This document shows positions 1 to 8,616 of a stretch of DNA of 64,000 nt, piece after piece. Source of the DNA: JANPCX01 sp050916095 (GTDB lineage: Bacteria; Pseudomonadota; Gammaproteobacteria; Burkholderiales; Burkholderiaceae_C). The DNA lies in assembly GCA_050916095.1 (NCBI GenBank), contig CP050901.1, positions 1,426,001 to 1,490,000 of the forward strand, written 5' to 3'. The notes below the pieces were generated by a model. That model did no database searches, was not told the DNA's origin, and saw only the letters and a list, made by a program, of their open reading frames with translations. Positions within the stretch are counted from its first letter, which is position 1. The number at the start of each line of letters is the position of its first letter. The translations under genes and the position numbers were made by a program.

Positions 1-54
1 CAAGCTCGCACCGATAGCCTCGATACGTGCAAGTTCTTTCTATAGGAGAGCAAT

Positions 55-318
55 ATGAACCTCAGCAGTGTTACCGGCTTTGGTCCTTTGACGCCCACCA
101 CCTCGACCACAGCCGCCAGTGGAGCGACAGCGACCGAGCGTTCTTTGCAGGAAAAGCCGACGGCTGTGCCGCCGGTTGATCCGGTCACGAATCAACCGAT
201 GCCCCCCCGATTTCCCTGGTTGAGCCGTTTGGCCATGGAGCTGGAAAAGTCGTCTCCTCAGCCCTCGCCCTATGGAACACCGGCCAATTTGGGCAACAGT
301 GTGAACAAATCGGCGTGA
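55..318 (+). CDS. Small hypothetical protein, Pro/Thr/Ser-rich
   Basis: An 87-residue reading frame preceded by a good Shine-Dalgarno (AGGAGAG, 44-50) four bases before the ATG. The protein is rich in Thr, Ser, Pro and Ala, has no hydrophobic segment and no motif I recognise; it contains a PRFPWLSRLAMELEK stretch that could be a short helix. No function is proposed. The SD and start arrangement support that it is real, but a lone short frame at the window edge remains uncertain, and a longer frame-shadow runs on the other strand. The neighbour fahA converges on it. Confidence 0.5.
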   Translation: MNLSSVTGFGPLTPTTSTTAASGATATERSLQEKPTAVPPVDPVTNQPMPPRFPWLSRLAMELEKSSPQPSPYGTPANLGNSVNKSA

Positions 319-440
319 GGTTGAATTCATACTCGTTTCAAGTCGGTCAAGTCGGCTGACGAACGTTGCGCAGTGCCTCCTGTCTGATCACGCACGGTAG
401 GGGTTGCGCCACCACCACCCACGGAACGGTGGTGCGATGC

Positions 441-1757
441 CTAAACCCGAGCCGCCAAGACCGTGGCGGCGCAATCACCGAAACCAATGCGCCGCGCTCC
501 GGGGCGCTCCGCGTGACCTCGTAGGATGAGGGTGTCGCCATCCAGTAGGAAAGTGCGACTCTCACCGTTGGGCAGGGTGACAGGCTTTTTGCCGCCTTGG
601 CTCAATTCCAACATGGAGCCACCTTGGTTGGCTTGCGGGCCTGACAAGGTGCCGCTGCCCAGCACATCACCGGGCCGTAAATTGCAACCGTTGCTGCTGT
701 GATGGGTCAGCAGTTGGGCCCAGGTCCAGTAGGCATCGTTGGCGTTGGATTGCATCAACCGTGTGGCGGCCAACCCTTGTTCACGCATTGCGGCCGTTTG
801 TAACCATACCTCGAGTTGAATGTTCAGCGCGCCATGGTCTCGATTGGCTCGACTGTCCAGGTAGGCCAGGGGTTGAGGGTCACCCGCAGGTCGGGTGAAG
901 GGCTCACGAAACGGGGCCAAGGCTTCCATCGTCACCACCCAGGGCGACAACGTGCTGGAGAAGTTTTTGGCGAGAAATGGTCCGAGCGGTTGGTATTCCC
1001 AAGCCTGCAGGTCGCGGGCCGACCAGTCGTTGAGCAGGCTGATTCCAAAGAGGTGGTCTTCAGCGTTTGCCATGAGCACGGGTTCGCCCAGGCCGTTGCC
1101 TGGGCCCACATAAGCCGCCAGTTCCAATTCGTGGTCAAGGCGGCGTGTGGGTGCGAATTCAGGTGTGTCGGCGTCGCCCTTGATTTGACCCCAGGGCCGA
1201 CGCACCGCTTGGCCGCTGACGCACAAGGAGGATGCGCGGCCGTGGTAACCAATGGGCACCCATTTGTAGTTGGGCAGCAAAGGGTTGTCGGGGCGAAAGA
1301 GTTTGCCGACTGTGGTGGCGTGGTGGATGCCGGTGTAGAAGTCGGTGTAGTCACCCACCTCGCAGGGCAGGTGCAGCTCGGCATCCTTGATGGGCACCAG
1401 GCTGTGGGCGAGTTTTGTTTGCTGGGCACTTCCAGCCCGCAGTGCTTGGGACAAGGTACGGCGCATCAGGCGGCGCGTGGCCGTGCTCGCCGACATCAAA
1501 GTTTTGAGTTCACCGGCTGCCAAGGTCGTGATGACGCCCGACAACTCGGCCGGCCACACCATCGTTGATGCCGCGAGCCGCAAATCCAGCACCTCATCTC
1601 CGATGGCCACGCCGATGCGCAGGGGCTCATCGTTGTTGAGCCGTCGGAAGCGGCCATAGGGCAGGTTTTGCAAGGGGAAATCGGAGTCCTCCGCTTGCGC
1701 ACTGGACACCCAGCTTTGCAGGTCCGGTGCGTGGGTTTCGTCGAGCAGCAAGTTCAT
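441..1757 (-). CDS. fahA: Fumarylacetoacetase
   Basis: Hydrolyses 4-fumarylacetoacetate to fumarate and acetoacetate, the last step of tyrosine/homogentisate degradation in the cytoplasm. 438 residues from the chosen start. Family hallmarks are visible: a DYTDFYTGIHHAT block near residues 134-148 (metal Asp and catalytic His), RRLDHELELAAYVG (acidic metal ligands) and LLNDWSARDLQAWE (third acidic ligand region). The start is set at 1757 because this ATG overlaps the hmgA stop as ATGA (1754-1757), which implies translational coupling; an in-frame upstream ATG at 1796 would sit inside hmgA. Co-transcribed with hmgA. No key residue appears to be missing. Confidence 0.95.
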   Translation of the reverse strand: MNLLLDETHAPDLQSWVSSAQAEDSDFPLQNLPYGRFRRLNNDEPLRIGVAIGDEVLDLRLAASTMVWPAELSGVITTLAAGELKTLMSASTATRRLMRRTLSQALRAGSAQQTKLAHSLVPIKDAELHLPCEVGDYTDFYTGIHHATTVGKLFRPDNPLLPNYKWVPIGYHGRASSLCVSGQAVRRPWGQIKGDADTPEFAPTRRLDHELELAAYVGPGNGLGEPVLMANAEDHLFGISLLNDWSARDLQAWEYQPLGPFLAKNFSSTLSPWVVTMEALAPFREPFTRPAGDPQPLAYLDSRANRDHGALNIQLEVWLQTAAMREQGLAATRLMQSNANDAYWTWAQLLTHHSSNGCNLRPGDVLGSGTLSGPQANQGGSMLELSQGGKKPVTLPNGESRTFLLDGDTLILRGHAERPGARRIGFGDCAATVLAARV

Positions 1758-3070
1758 ACTTTGTCCTTGAACTGATCTTTGAGCGTGCTCCAACACGCGG
1801 CATACCCAGTGTCCAGTGCGCCGCCCTGCAGCGCATAGGCCGTGGGCCGAAAGGCGTACCGACTCTCCAGCATGAAGGCCAGGGTGTGATCGAGTTTTTG
1901 AGGTGCGAGCACGGCTTGGCTCGCGTGGGCAAACGCATCCGCGTCGGGCCCATGCGGCACCATGCAGTTGTGCAAGCTCGCACCGCCGGGTTTGAATCCT
2001 TCGGGTTTGGCGTCGTACTGGCCATGGATCAAACCCATGAACTCACTCATCAGGTTGCGGTGGTACCACGGTGGGCGGAAGGTGTCTTCGGCCACCATCC
2101 AGCGCGGCGGGAAGATGACAAAGTCGCAGTTGGCCGTGCCTGGGGTGTCGCTGGGGGACGTCAGCACCGTGAAGATGGACGGGTCCGGGTGGTCCACGCT
2201 GATCGACCCTATGGTCATGAATCGGCGTGTGTCGTACTGGTAGGGCGCGAGGTTGCCGTGCCAGGCCACCACATTGAAGGGCGTTGCCTTGGCATCGGCG
2301 CGCCAGAGCTGACCGCCGTGTCGTTTGATCAGCTCGTAGGTGCCCGTGTCCGTTTCAAATGCCGCAGTGGGGGCCAAAAAATCGCGGGGATTGGCCAGAC
2401 CGTTCGATCCTATAGGGCCCAGCTCGGGCAGGCGAAACGGGGCACCGTAATTCTCAGCCACGTAGATGCGGGAAGGCCCGTCGAGCAGCACTACCTTGAA
2501 GGCGATGCCCCGCGGGATCAGGGCCACTTCACCAGGGGCAACCTGCAGCACGCCCAATTCGGTGGTGATGCGCAAGCGGCCTTGTTGCGGCAGCAACAGC
2601 ATCTCGCCGTCGGCGTTGATGAGGGCACGGCGTTGCATGGATCGGTTGGCCAGCACCCAATGTGCGGCCATGCCGGTTTGCATGTGGGCGTCGCCATTGA
2701 CGACCAGTGTGCGCAGGCCATCGATGAAATCCAACGGCTGCTCGGCTTCGCTGGGCACTGCCACCGGGGTCCAGCGCATGGGGTTGGGCGGCGCGGGTTC
2801 GCCCTGGGCCAGCCCGGTTTTCCAATAGGCTTGGGGCAGGGCGCTGTAGCCACCCACCACCACCGACGGTTGGCGGCGGTACAGCCAAGTGCGCAGATTG
2901 CTGGCGCGCGGCGCCGTGAACGCGGCGCCGCTGAACAACTCGGCGTAGAGGCCATGCGCCACCTGCTGCGGGCTGTTTTGTCCGATGGGCAAGCTGCCCG
3001 GCACGGCTTCGCTTTGGTGGTGGTTGCCAAAGCCGCTGAGCAAAGGGGGCGTGTCGGGTGTCGATGTCAT
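1754..3070 (-). CDS. hmgA: Homogentisate 1,2-dioxygenase
   Basis: Fe(II) ring-cleaving dioxygenase that turns homogentisate into maleylacetoacetate. 438 residues, the usual family length. The C-terminal cupin shows the expected ligand pattern: PPWYHRNLMSEFMG around residues 333-346 (His and Glu) and LHNCMVPHGPD near 370 (second His). An AGGA Shine-Dalgarno precedes the ATG. First gene of the operon with fahA; no maleylacetoacetate isomerase gene is in this window. It is divergent from an IclR regulator, and a palindrome at 3176-3199 in the shared promoter region is the likely control site. Confidence 0.96.
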   Translation of the reverse strand: MTSTPDTPPLLSGFGNHHQSEAVPGSLPIGQNSPQQVAHGLYAELFSGAAFTAPRASNLRTWLYRRQPSVVVGGYSALPQAYWKTGLAQGEPAPPNPMRWTPVAVPSEAEQPLDFIDGLRTLVVNGDAHMQTGMAAHWVLANRSMQRRALINADGEMLLLPQQGRLRITTELGVLQVAPGEVALIPRGIAFKVVLLDGPSRIYVAENYGAPFRLPELGPIGSNGLANPRDFLAPTAAFETDTGTYELIKRHGGQLWRADAKATPFNVVAWHGNLAPYQYDTRRFMTIGSISVDHPDPSIFTVLTSPSDTPGTANCDFVIFPPRWMVAEDTFRPPWYHRNLMSEFMGLIHGQYDAKPEGFKPGGASLHNCMVPHGPDADAFAHASQAVLAPQKLDHTLAFMLESRYAFRPTAYALQGGALDTGYAACWSTLKDQFKDKV

Positions 3071-3175
3071 GTTGAGTTCATCCTGAAGCGCTCACAGCGA
3101 GCGTTGGCGATGCCTCCCAATGCAGATGAAAGGTCGGCCAAAACGTGAGGGCGTCATCTTACATCGCAAGTTATA

Positions 3176-3199
3176 CAATAACGAATCAGTTTGTTATTG
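3176..3199. promoter_or_regulatory. Operator-like palindrome between hmgA and the IclR gene
   Basis: Arms CAATAACGAA (3176-3185) and TTTGTTATTG (3190-3199) are separated by TCAG and are complementary at 9 of 10 positions. The site lies 8 bases upstream of the regulator start and about 105 bases upstream of hmgA. IclR proteins bind such palindromes and often repress both themselves and the divergent catabolic operon, so this is the best candidate for the autoregulatory/hmg operator. Binding is inferred. Confidence 0.7.
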
Positions 3200-3207
3200 A
3201 CGAAAAA

Positions 3208-4002
3208 ATGCCATCACCCTACAAACCTCGCCAACCTGCCACCCCCAAACCTCAACGCGGCATTCAAAGCATGGAAGTGGGTGGCCAGTTGTTGCAAGCC
3301 TTGGCCCACCGGGGTCGTGCGTTGCCGCTGAAAGACCTGGCTGAACACGCGGCCATGAGCCCCGCCAAAGCCCACCCTTATTTGGTCAGCTTAGGCAAAC
3401 TCGGTTTGGTGACGCAAGACGAGGCCAGCGGGCACTACGGTTTAGGTCCATTGGCGCTGCAGTTGGGGCTAATGAGCCTGCAGCAAGTCGACCCGCTGCA
3501 GCTGGCCAGCCAGCAACTGCCGGCCTTGGCACAGGCCTTGAACCTGACGCTCGCTTTGGCCGTTTGGGGTTCACAAGGACCCACCATCGTGCGCATTGAG
3601 GCGGCACCCACTGCGGTGCACATCAGCATGCGCCACGGAACTGTGATGAGCTTGCAAAACACCGCGTCGGGCCAACTCTTCTCGGCCTACTTGCCGGAGG
3701 CCACGGTGCGTGCGGCCTGGGCTGAGTCTTTGGGCGGAAAACGTCGCGTTGTACCGTGGTCGGACTCCTGGCGGGAACAGTTGGCAAGCGTGCGATCCGA
3801 TGGCATGGCAATCAGCCGAGACGCCGTCATCCCAGGCGTGACCGCCCTGGCCGCGCCCATCTTCGAGCCCCCAGATCGCATCGTGGTCGCCCTGATCGCC
3901 CTCGGCCCCACGGCGGTGCTCAATGCACGCGCCAGCAAAGCGGCGATCAAAACGCTGCGTGAAGCAGCATCGTCAATTTCTGAGCAAATGGGTTGTCGCT
4001 GA
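3208..4002 (+). CDS. IclR-family transcriptional regulator of homogentisate degradation
   Basis: 264 residues from the ATG at 3208; an upstream in-frame ATG at 3145 would force translation through the operator palindrome, so the shorter start is preferred. The N-terminal winged helix-turn-helix is visible (GIQSMEVGGQLLQAL...LPLKDLAEHAAMSPAKAHPYLVSLGKLGLV, about residues 18-70), followed by the ligand-binding domain typical of IclR (HISMRHGT, ITALAAPIF-like segment). Divergent position from hmgA-fahA suggests it is the local repressor, comparable in role to HmgR of Pseudomonas; the effector would then be homogentisate. The role is inference from position; the family assignment is firm. Confidence 0.88.
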   Translation: MPSPYKPRQPATPKPQRGIQSMEVGGQLLQALAHRGRALPLKDLAEHAAMSPAKAHPYLVSLGKLGLVTQDEASGHYGLGPLALQLGLMSLQQVDPLQLASQQLPALAQALNLTLALAVWGSQGPTIVRIEAAPTAVHISMRHGTVMSLQNTASGQLFSAYLPEATVRAAWAESLGGKRRVVPWSDSWREQLASVRSDGMAISRDAVIPGVTALAAPIFEPPDRIVVALIALGPTAVLNARASKAAIKTLREAASSISEQMGCR

Positions 4003-4515
4003 AGCGATTCCTCTGAGGAGAATCAGCTGTCGGTCAACACAAAACGAAATTTCAACTCGTTGTGGATTCAGACTCGAATCATCTGGCACAGAGACCAGTT
4101 TTGGGTCACCTTGCTTTCGCGCGTGAGTTTGCGGGTTTCCAAATCTCTGTAGTTAATGGGCTTGGTCACCAGCTTGAAGGCCACGCGAATTGACGCGCTG
4201 TGGCTGTTGCAAAGCGCATGGACACCGTTGGCAAATTGATGCCGCCCACATTGCGCTCGTGGTCGTGATCGTAGTGATCAGCAGATCAGCACGCTCTTAT
4301 CCGTCCAAGCTTTCTCCTGAATCGTGTCGTCAAACATGAGCACGCCCTCATCCCTCTGAACCGAATGGACCGTGGATTTGGCTTGAGCCCACAGATCTTT
4401 GGAGGTGGATTGCCTTGCACACAAAAATCGTGTCACCTCGTCGTGGTTGACGGCAGCGTCAACCATCGCCGAGAAAACCGTAGCTGCTCAGGAAATAGTC
4501 TGAGTACAAATCCTG
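4003..4515 (-). pseudogene. Decayed IS701-like (DDE) transposase remnant
   Basis: On the minus strand several frames together recall one transposase: DLYSDYFLSSYGF (about 4515-4475), then a 62-residue open stretch at 4466-4278 with DEVTRFLCARQSTSKDLW and VLMFDDTIQEKAWTD, then in other frames ERNVGGINLPT, VTKPINYRDLETRKLT and NELKFRFVLTDS followed by an in-frame stop. The order matches the N-terminal half to two-thirds of IS701-type transposases, with the first catalytic Asp in FDDTIQEKAWTD. At least two frameshifts and one nonsense codon break it, and it ends abruptly at the iclR stop codon. No terminal inverted repeats were found. Confidence 0.72.
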
Positions 4516-4521
4516 GCGCCG

Positions 4522-4553
4522 CAAAAAAAAAGCCGTATCGTTGAATACGGCTT
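4522..4553 (-). terminator. Rho-independent terminator of hcp
   Basis: Read on the minus strand: AAGCCGTAT (4553-4545), loop TCAACG, ATACGGCTT (4538-4530), followed directly by an unbroken T run (4529-4523). It lies about 55 bases after the hcp stop, a classical strong intrinsic terminator. Confidence 0.9.
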
Positions 4554-4606
4554 GGGTGCGGTGTCCAGGTGCCAAAGCACTTGGACCGTGCGAATGAAGC
4601 CAGGTA

Positions 4607-5089
4607 TCAGGCTTCTTTGTTTTGCTTGATGTCGAAGCCCATTTGGCTTTCGGCACCTTTGCCGCCTTGATTGGTCTGTTCCCAGTACTGGGTTTTGATC
4701 TTGGAGGCTTGGAACGAGTAGTTCACAACGGTGGACTCGCCGCTGCTGGTCCCGCTGACTGTGACGCTGGTGACGAGCACATCGGTCAACTCAATCTTGC
4801 CGTACTCGATTTGGCTACCACCGGCCTTGCACAAGGAGATTTCCACCTTGCCCAAGTGTTTACCAGTTGCGCAGTGCTTGAGAACAGCTGGGTAGCACTT
4901 GTCGATTTTGGCTACGACGTTCAAGTCTTGGAAAGCGACTTTACCAACGCCAGCGCCACCACCGGAGGCCATGCTGTGGGGCTGAATTGCACCCCAGGTG
5001 AATGAGTCGATGTCGGTCCAGCCGGTGTGGTTGGAGTCTTTGGATTCGCCGCTGGCGCCTTCTACCTTCATGAACATGTCGACGGACAT
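4607..5089 (-). CDS. hcp: Hcp family T6SS tube protein (TssD)
   Basis: 160 residues, the normal Hcp length. It has the typical start MSVDMFMKVEGASGESKD and the core pattern DIDSFTWGAIQP ... VAFQDLNVVAKIDKCYPAVLKHCATGKHLGKVEISLCKAG. Hcp hexamers stack into the inner tube of the T6SS and bind small effectors. An AGGAGAGG Shine-Dalgarno sits 6 bases before the ATG and a strong terminator follows, so it is a monocistronic, probably highly expressed gene. It is placed at the edge of the cluster, divergent from the kinase gene, instead of next to tssBC. Confidence 0.93.
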   Translation of the reverse strand: MSVDMFMKVEGASGESKDSNHTGWTDIDSFTWGAIQPHSMASGGGAGVGKVAFQDLNVVAKIDKCYPAVLKHCATGKHLGKVEISLCKAGGSQIEYGKIELTDVLVTSVTVSGTSSGESTVVNYSFQASKIKTQYWEQTNQGGKGAESQMGFDIKQNKEA

Positions 5090-5609
5090 TTTTTACCTCT
5101 CCTTGAGTGATGAAAAAAACGAGGCGCTGTATGCGCGTATCGCAAAAATTACCTTTGAGTGATGTACCAATCTCACATCGGCTCTCGCTTTAGGATGCCG
5201 ACTCTGCTCTCGCAAAGCGCAGCATCCAGTTTGAATGAAACTTTCGGTACATCAAACAGCGGTGGACTCTGATCATAAGGGCTCAAAGCGACGTTCCGAC
5301 TAGATGGGCACACCCATCTGGGGGGGGTGTTTTGCAACAAAAGAAACAAGGTGTATCAACACCTTAACTCGGTGGTGGGTGCTGTGATGTGGACATTGGA
5401 GCCGGCGTTAGACTCCCGCGTTGGCTTCGGTGTGGATTGACTTTTGGTAACTGGTTTTTTTCACTCTTGGCATGGTCAAGGCGCTGATTCTCGATGTTGT
5501 TATGCACCGGTCGACCTGCTGGCGGCGAGGTCGGTGACGTGTTGACGTGTGTATGCGGGATGTTTTGGGTTGATTTTCTTTTGGATACGGAAGAGTCGAG
5601 CGTGATGGT
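5090..5609. promoter_or_regulatory. Divergent control region between hcp and the T6SS kinase gene
   Basis: About 520 bases without a convincing gene. It contains two perfect dyads: AGATGGG-caca-CCCATCT (5302-5319) and AAGGTGT-atca-ACACCTT (5348-5365), each with a 7-bp stem and a 4-base loop and starting 46 bases apart. A 10-base direct repeat TTGAGTGATG is present near 5103 and 5154, on the hcp side. I found no clear sigma-54 -24/-12 pair on either strand. The dyads are candidate regulator sites for the divergent promoters. Confidence 0.5.
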
Positions 5610-7767
5610 ATGGACATGGAATTGACCGGCTCTGCGAACTGCTTGCCTTCTGGTGTGCAGGTGGGCGAGTACCGCTTGCAAGGTGTCGTGGGCGAGGGTG
5701 GATTTGGCATCGTCTATCGCGCTCGTGATTTGAGTTTGGATCGGATCGTGGCGGTGAAGGAGTACATGCCTTCGACGCTTGCGGGACGGATGTCTTCCAA
5801 CCAAATTCATGTGCGATCTCAGCACAAAGGAGCGTTTGATGCGGGCCTGCGCAGCTTCATCAACGAAGCGCGTTTACTCGCCAAGTTTTCTCACCCTGCT
5901 TTGGTTCATGTGTACCGTTTCTTCGAGGAAAACGGCACAGCCTACATGGTGATGCGTTACTACGAGGGCCAGACGTTCCGCGACTTCTTGGCCGAGCAGG
6001 GCAGCGTCATGAACGAGCGGTGGCTGTCAGCGATGCTTAGCCCCATTCTTGATGTGTTGGAGATGTTGCACACGGCTGATTGTTTCCACCGAGACATCGC
6101 GCCGGACAATGTCTTTTTGCAGGCGTCGGGTATGCCCGTGCTGCTTGATTTTGGTGCCGCGCGCCGAATCATTGGCGATATGACGCAAGCGTTGACCATG
6201 GTGCTTAAGCCAGGCTTCGCGCCGATTGAGCAGTACGCCGATGACGGTGGAATGCCGCAAGGAGCTTGGACTGACATCTACCAAGTCGGTGCCATGCTCT
6301 ATTTGGCTATTACTGGCAAGGTTCCCACGACCTCAGTCGCTCGCATGATCAGTGATCCGATTCGGCTGCTGACGCCAACGGAGTATCCGGCTTACAGCGC
6401 GCAGTTTTTGCAGGGCGTGCACCGTGCTTTGGCCGTGAAGCCCGTGGATCGGCCACAGTCGATAGCCGAACTCAAAGCCTTGCTGGGAATTCGTACTTTC
6501 ACGGCGCCAGCGTTGTCGGCATGGTCTACGTCGAGCGCGATGCCTTTGGATATCTTGTCGCCGGACATAGGTTCGTTGCCCATGCGCTCAGAGGCTGGTG
6601 TGGCAGGGTTGCCAAGCACTGCCGCCCAGCATGTGCCAGCTTTGCAAGGTGAATCTATGCCCGCATCTTTTGCGGCGAACAGAGTGCAGGATGAGCTGGA
6701 GCCTTTGCGAAACCAGCGCCCCGACGCGCCCAGCGAGACTGCACTCGACGTGTCTTTTCAGCTTGATTTGGCCCAAACCGCTGATGCTGCTTTTGCACCT
6801 AAACCTGCTGAAGTGGCTCGCAGGTCTCCCGACGCTTGGGCTGCCCCGATCGTCACGGTTCCTTTGTCTACGCCGCAGGATTTTTCACCTCAAGCTGCTC
6901 CTGGTGACCTACCCGTTTCCGATCGCCGTCGTTCTCAGGTCGAGGCGCAGTCCAATGACTCGCCGCCGACGAATGCGGATCAAGGAGCTGTCACTTCACG
7001 AAAATCCAGGTCGATGCTGGCGGCGGTTTTGGTCGGTGTGTTGCTGCTTGCACTGACGGGCGCGTGGATGTTCAGTGGTGGTGATTCCGAGTCCGCACAG
7101 GATGCAGTGTCCGTCTCCGAACGTGAGAGTTGGGAGGCGGCCAAGAAGGAGCGAACTGTGGCCAGTCTGCAAGGCTATTTGGACGCCTTCCCGGCTGGGG
7201 AGCATGTGATGGAAGCGCGGTCTATGTTGGTCACGCTGACGCAGGGCCGGTGCGGCTGCAGTCCGAACGACGGAGTTGCTGGGGGCCATGACCCAGGAAA
7301 GTGCAGCCGCAGAACTGGCGGCAGAGGCAAAAGCAGCCGCAGCCGCCGCGGCTTTGGCCAAAGCCCCAGTGGTGCCTGCTAGCACGGCACCTCCGGTGGT
7401 GAGTTCTGTACCCGCTGTCCCGCCAATGCCAACGACTGCTGCGGCTGGCACGCAGGGTGCAGCGCCTGTCGGGGTGGCTCGTCCGCCCGCTGTCGAGCCA
7501 GGCAAAGTGGACGCTCCAGTAATCGTTCAGACGGAGCCCAGGAGGGCAGTACCTGCGGAAATGGGTAAAGTGACCCTGCGTGTGACGCCTTGGGGCAATG
7601 TGCGTGTCAACCGCACCTCAATGGGAACAACCCCGCCTTTGAACCAGTTGGACCTGCCAGAAGGCCAACACCAAATTGAAATTTCCAACCCTGCGGGTCC
7701 TTCGGTCACGAAGGTTGTACAGGTTAAAAAAGGCGAACCTGTGGTGCTCAGCCACAAGTTTGAGTGA
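5610..7767 (+). CDS. T6SS Ser/Thr protein kinase with C-terminal PEGA domain, frameshifted
   Basis: The N-terminal kinase domain (about residues 20-295) is complete: glycine loop GEGGFGIVY (28-36), Lys50 in VAVKEY, catalytic HRDIAPDN (160-167) and DFG (180-182). A single membrane helix (MLAAVLVGVLLLALTGAWMF, about 468-487) places the rest in the periplasm. The first frame stops at 7382 after an implausible tail, while the +1 frame, open from about 7240 to 7767, continues with an Ala-rich linker and a PEGA-like repeat (GKVTLRVTPWGNVRVNRTSMGTTPP). One extra base near 7241-7262 would explain this. Such kinases (PpkA type) phosphorylate TagH/Fha and activate T6SS assembly. Whether the frameshift is real, programmed or a sequence error cannot be decided here. 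The upstream pair of dyads may regulate it. Confidence 0.85.
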
Positions 7768-8612
7768 CGGTTCCCGGAATGCGAGGCTTGAGCAATTGGT
7801 TGATAGGGCTGTCCACGCTGTGGCTGCTTGCAGCGTGCAGTTCACCGCTTCAGGCACAGGCCACAATCGATTGCCAAGACCCTGCCGAAACTGCCAGCAC
7901 TGATCGGCCGGTTTCACCCGGTCGGTCGATGTTGGGCCAGGGCATTGCGCTCTTTGATGCCAAAGACTTCAAGCAGGCCGAACGTGCGCTGCAGTCGGCC
8001 TTGTTTGCAGGCTTGCCGGATCGACAAGAACGCTCGTCGGCCCATAAGTATTTGGCCTTTGTTTCTTGCAGCAATTCGGAGTGGTTGCGTTGCGAGACTG
8101 AATTCGATTCAGCGTTCGCGGCCCGACCATCTTTCGCGCTTGAAGTGTATGAGCTTCAAAACACACCATGGCGGGACGCCTATTTGCGCGCCCAAAATCG
8201 CTGGGCTGCTCGCTGTGGCCGGGTTGCGTTAGCACCAGGAATTGGTGCGGCTGCCTTGCCCTCAGGTGCCAAGCCTGCAACCTCCGGGTTTGCTCTGAAT
8301 AGCTCGGTCATCGTTGGCATCACGCCCTTGCCGTTGGTGCCCATGAGCGGGCGTTTGGGCGCGGCGACGCCGGTGCGGGCAGAGCGGGACGTGCCATCCG
8401 ACACCAATGTGACGCTGCGCGTTTCGCCCTGGGCCGTAGTGCAGGTGGATGGCAAACGTTTGGGTGTGACACCGCCAATGACACATCTGTCTTTGCCTGC
8501 GGGCTCGCGCACGATTGAGCTGTTCAATCCAGGATTTGAAACTGTGAAGCGGGTGGTTCAGGTGGTAAACGGCAAAACGATCACGATCACCCACGACTTT
8601 GATTCAAGGTAA
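7764..8612 (+). CDS. T6SS-associated lipoprotein with C-terminal PEGA domain
   Basis: GTG at 7764 overlaps the stop of the kinase frame (GTGA), suggesting coupling; an ATG at 7779 is an alternative start. A lipoprotein signal is clear: STLWLLAAC with the lipidated Cys at residue 25 (20 from the ATG). The middle part (FDAKDFKQAERALQSALFAG...HKYLAFVSCSNSEWLRCETEFDSAFAARPSFAL) resembles a TPR-like repeat also seen in the next protein. The C-terminus (NVTLRVSPWAVVQVDGKRLGVTPPMTHL) is a PEGA repeat closely similar to the one at the end of the kinase. It probably sits at the periplasmic face of the envelope and may interact with the kinase sensor domain; that is inference. Confidence 0.8.
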   Translation: MTVPGMRGLSNWLIGLSTLWLLAACSSPLQAQATIDCQDPAETASTDRPVSPGRSMLGQGIALFDAKDFKQAERALQSALFAGLPDRQERSSAHKYLAFVSCSNSEWLRCETEFDSAFAARPSFALEVYELQNTPWRDAYLRAQNRWAARCGRVALAPGIGAAALPSGAKPATSGFALNSSVIVGITPLPLVPMSGRLGAATPVRAERDVPSDTNVTLRVSPWAVVQVDGKRLGVTPPMTHLSLPAGSRTIELFNPGFETVKRVVQVVNGKTITITHDFDSR

Positions 8613-8616
8613 TTCG

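Noticed and set aside
1..13. Repeat of CAAGCTCGCACCG at 1-13 and near 1973
   Set aside because: A 13-base match at the window edge and inside hmgA, with no flanking similarity; probably chance.
816..1568. Long plus-strand open frame of 250 codons
   Set aside because: It is antisense to fahA, has no Shine-Dalgarno, and its translation shows no domain; fahA has full family motifs.
1727..3148. 473-codon plus-strand open frame
   Set aside because: Antisense shadow of hmgA in a GC-rich gene; the composition is His/Arg/Gly-rich without motifs.
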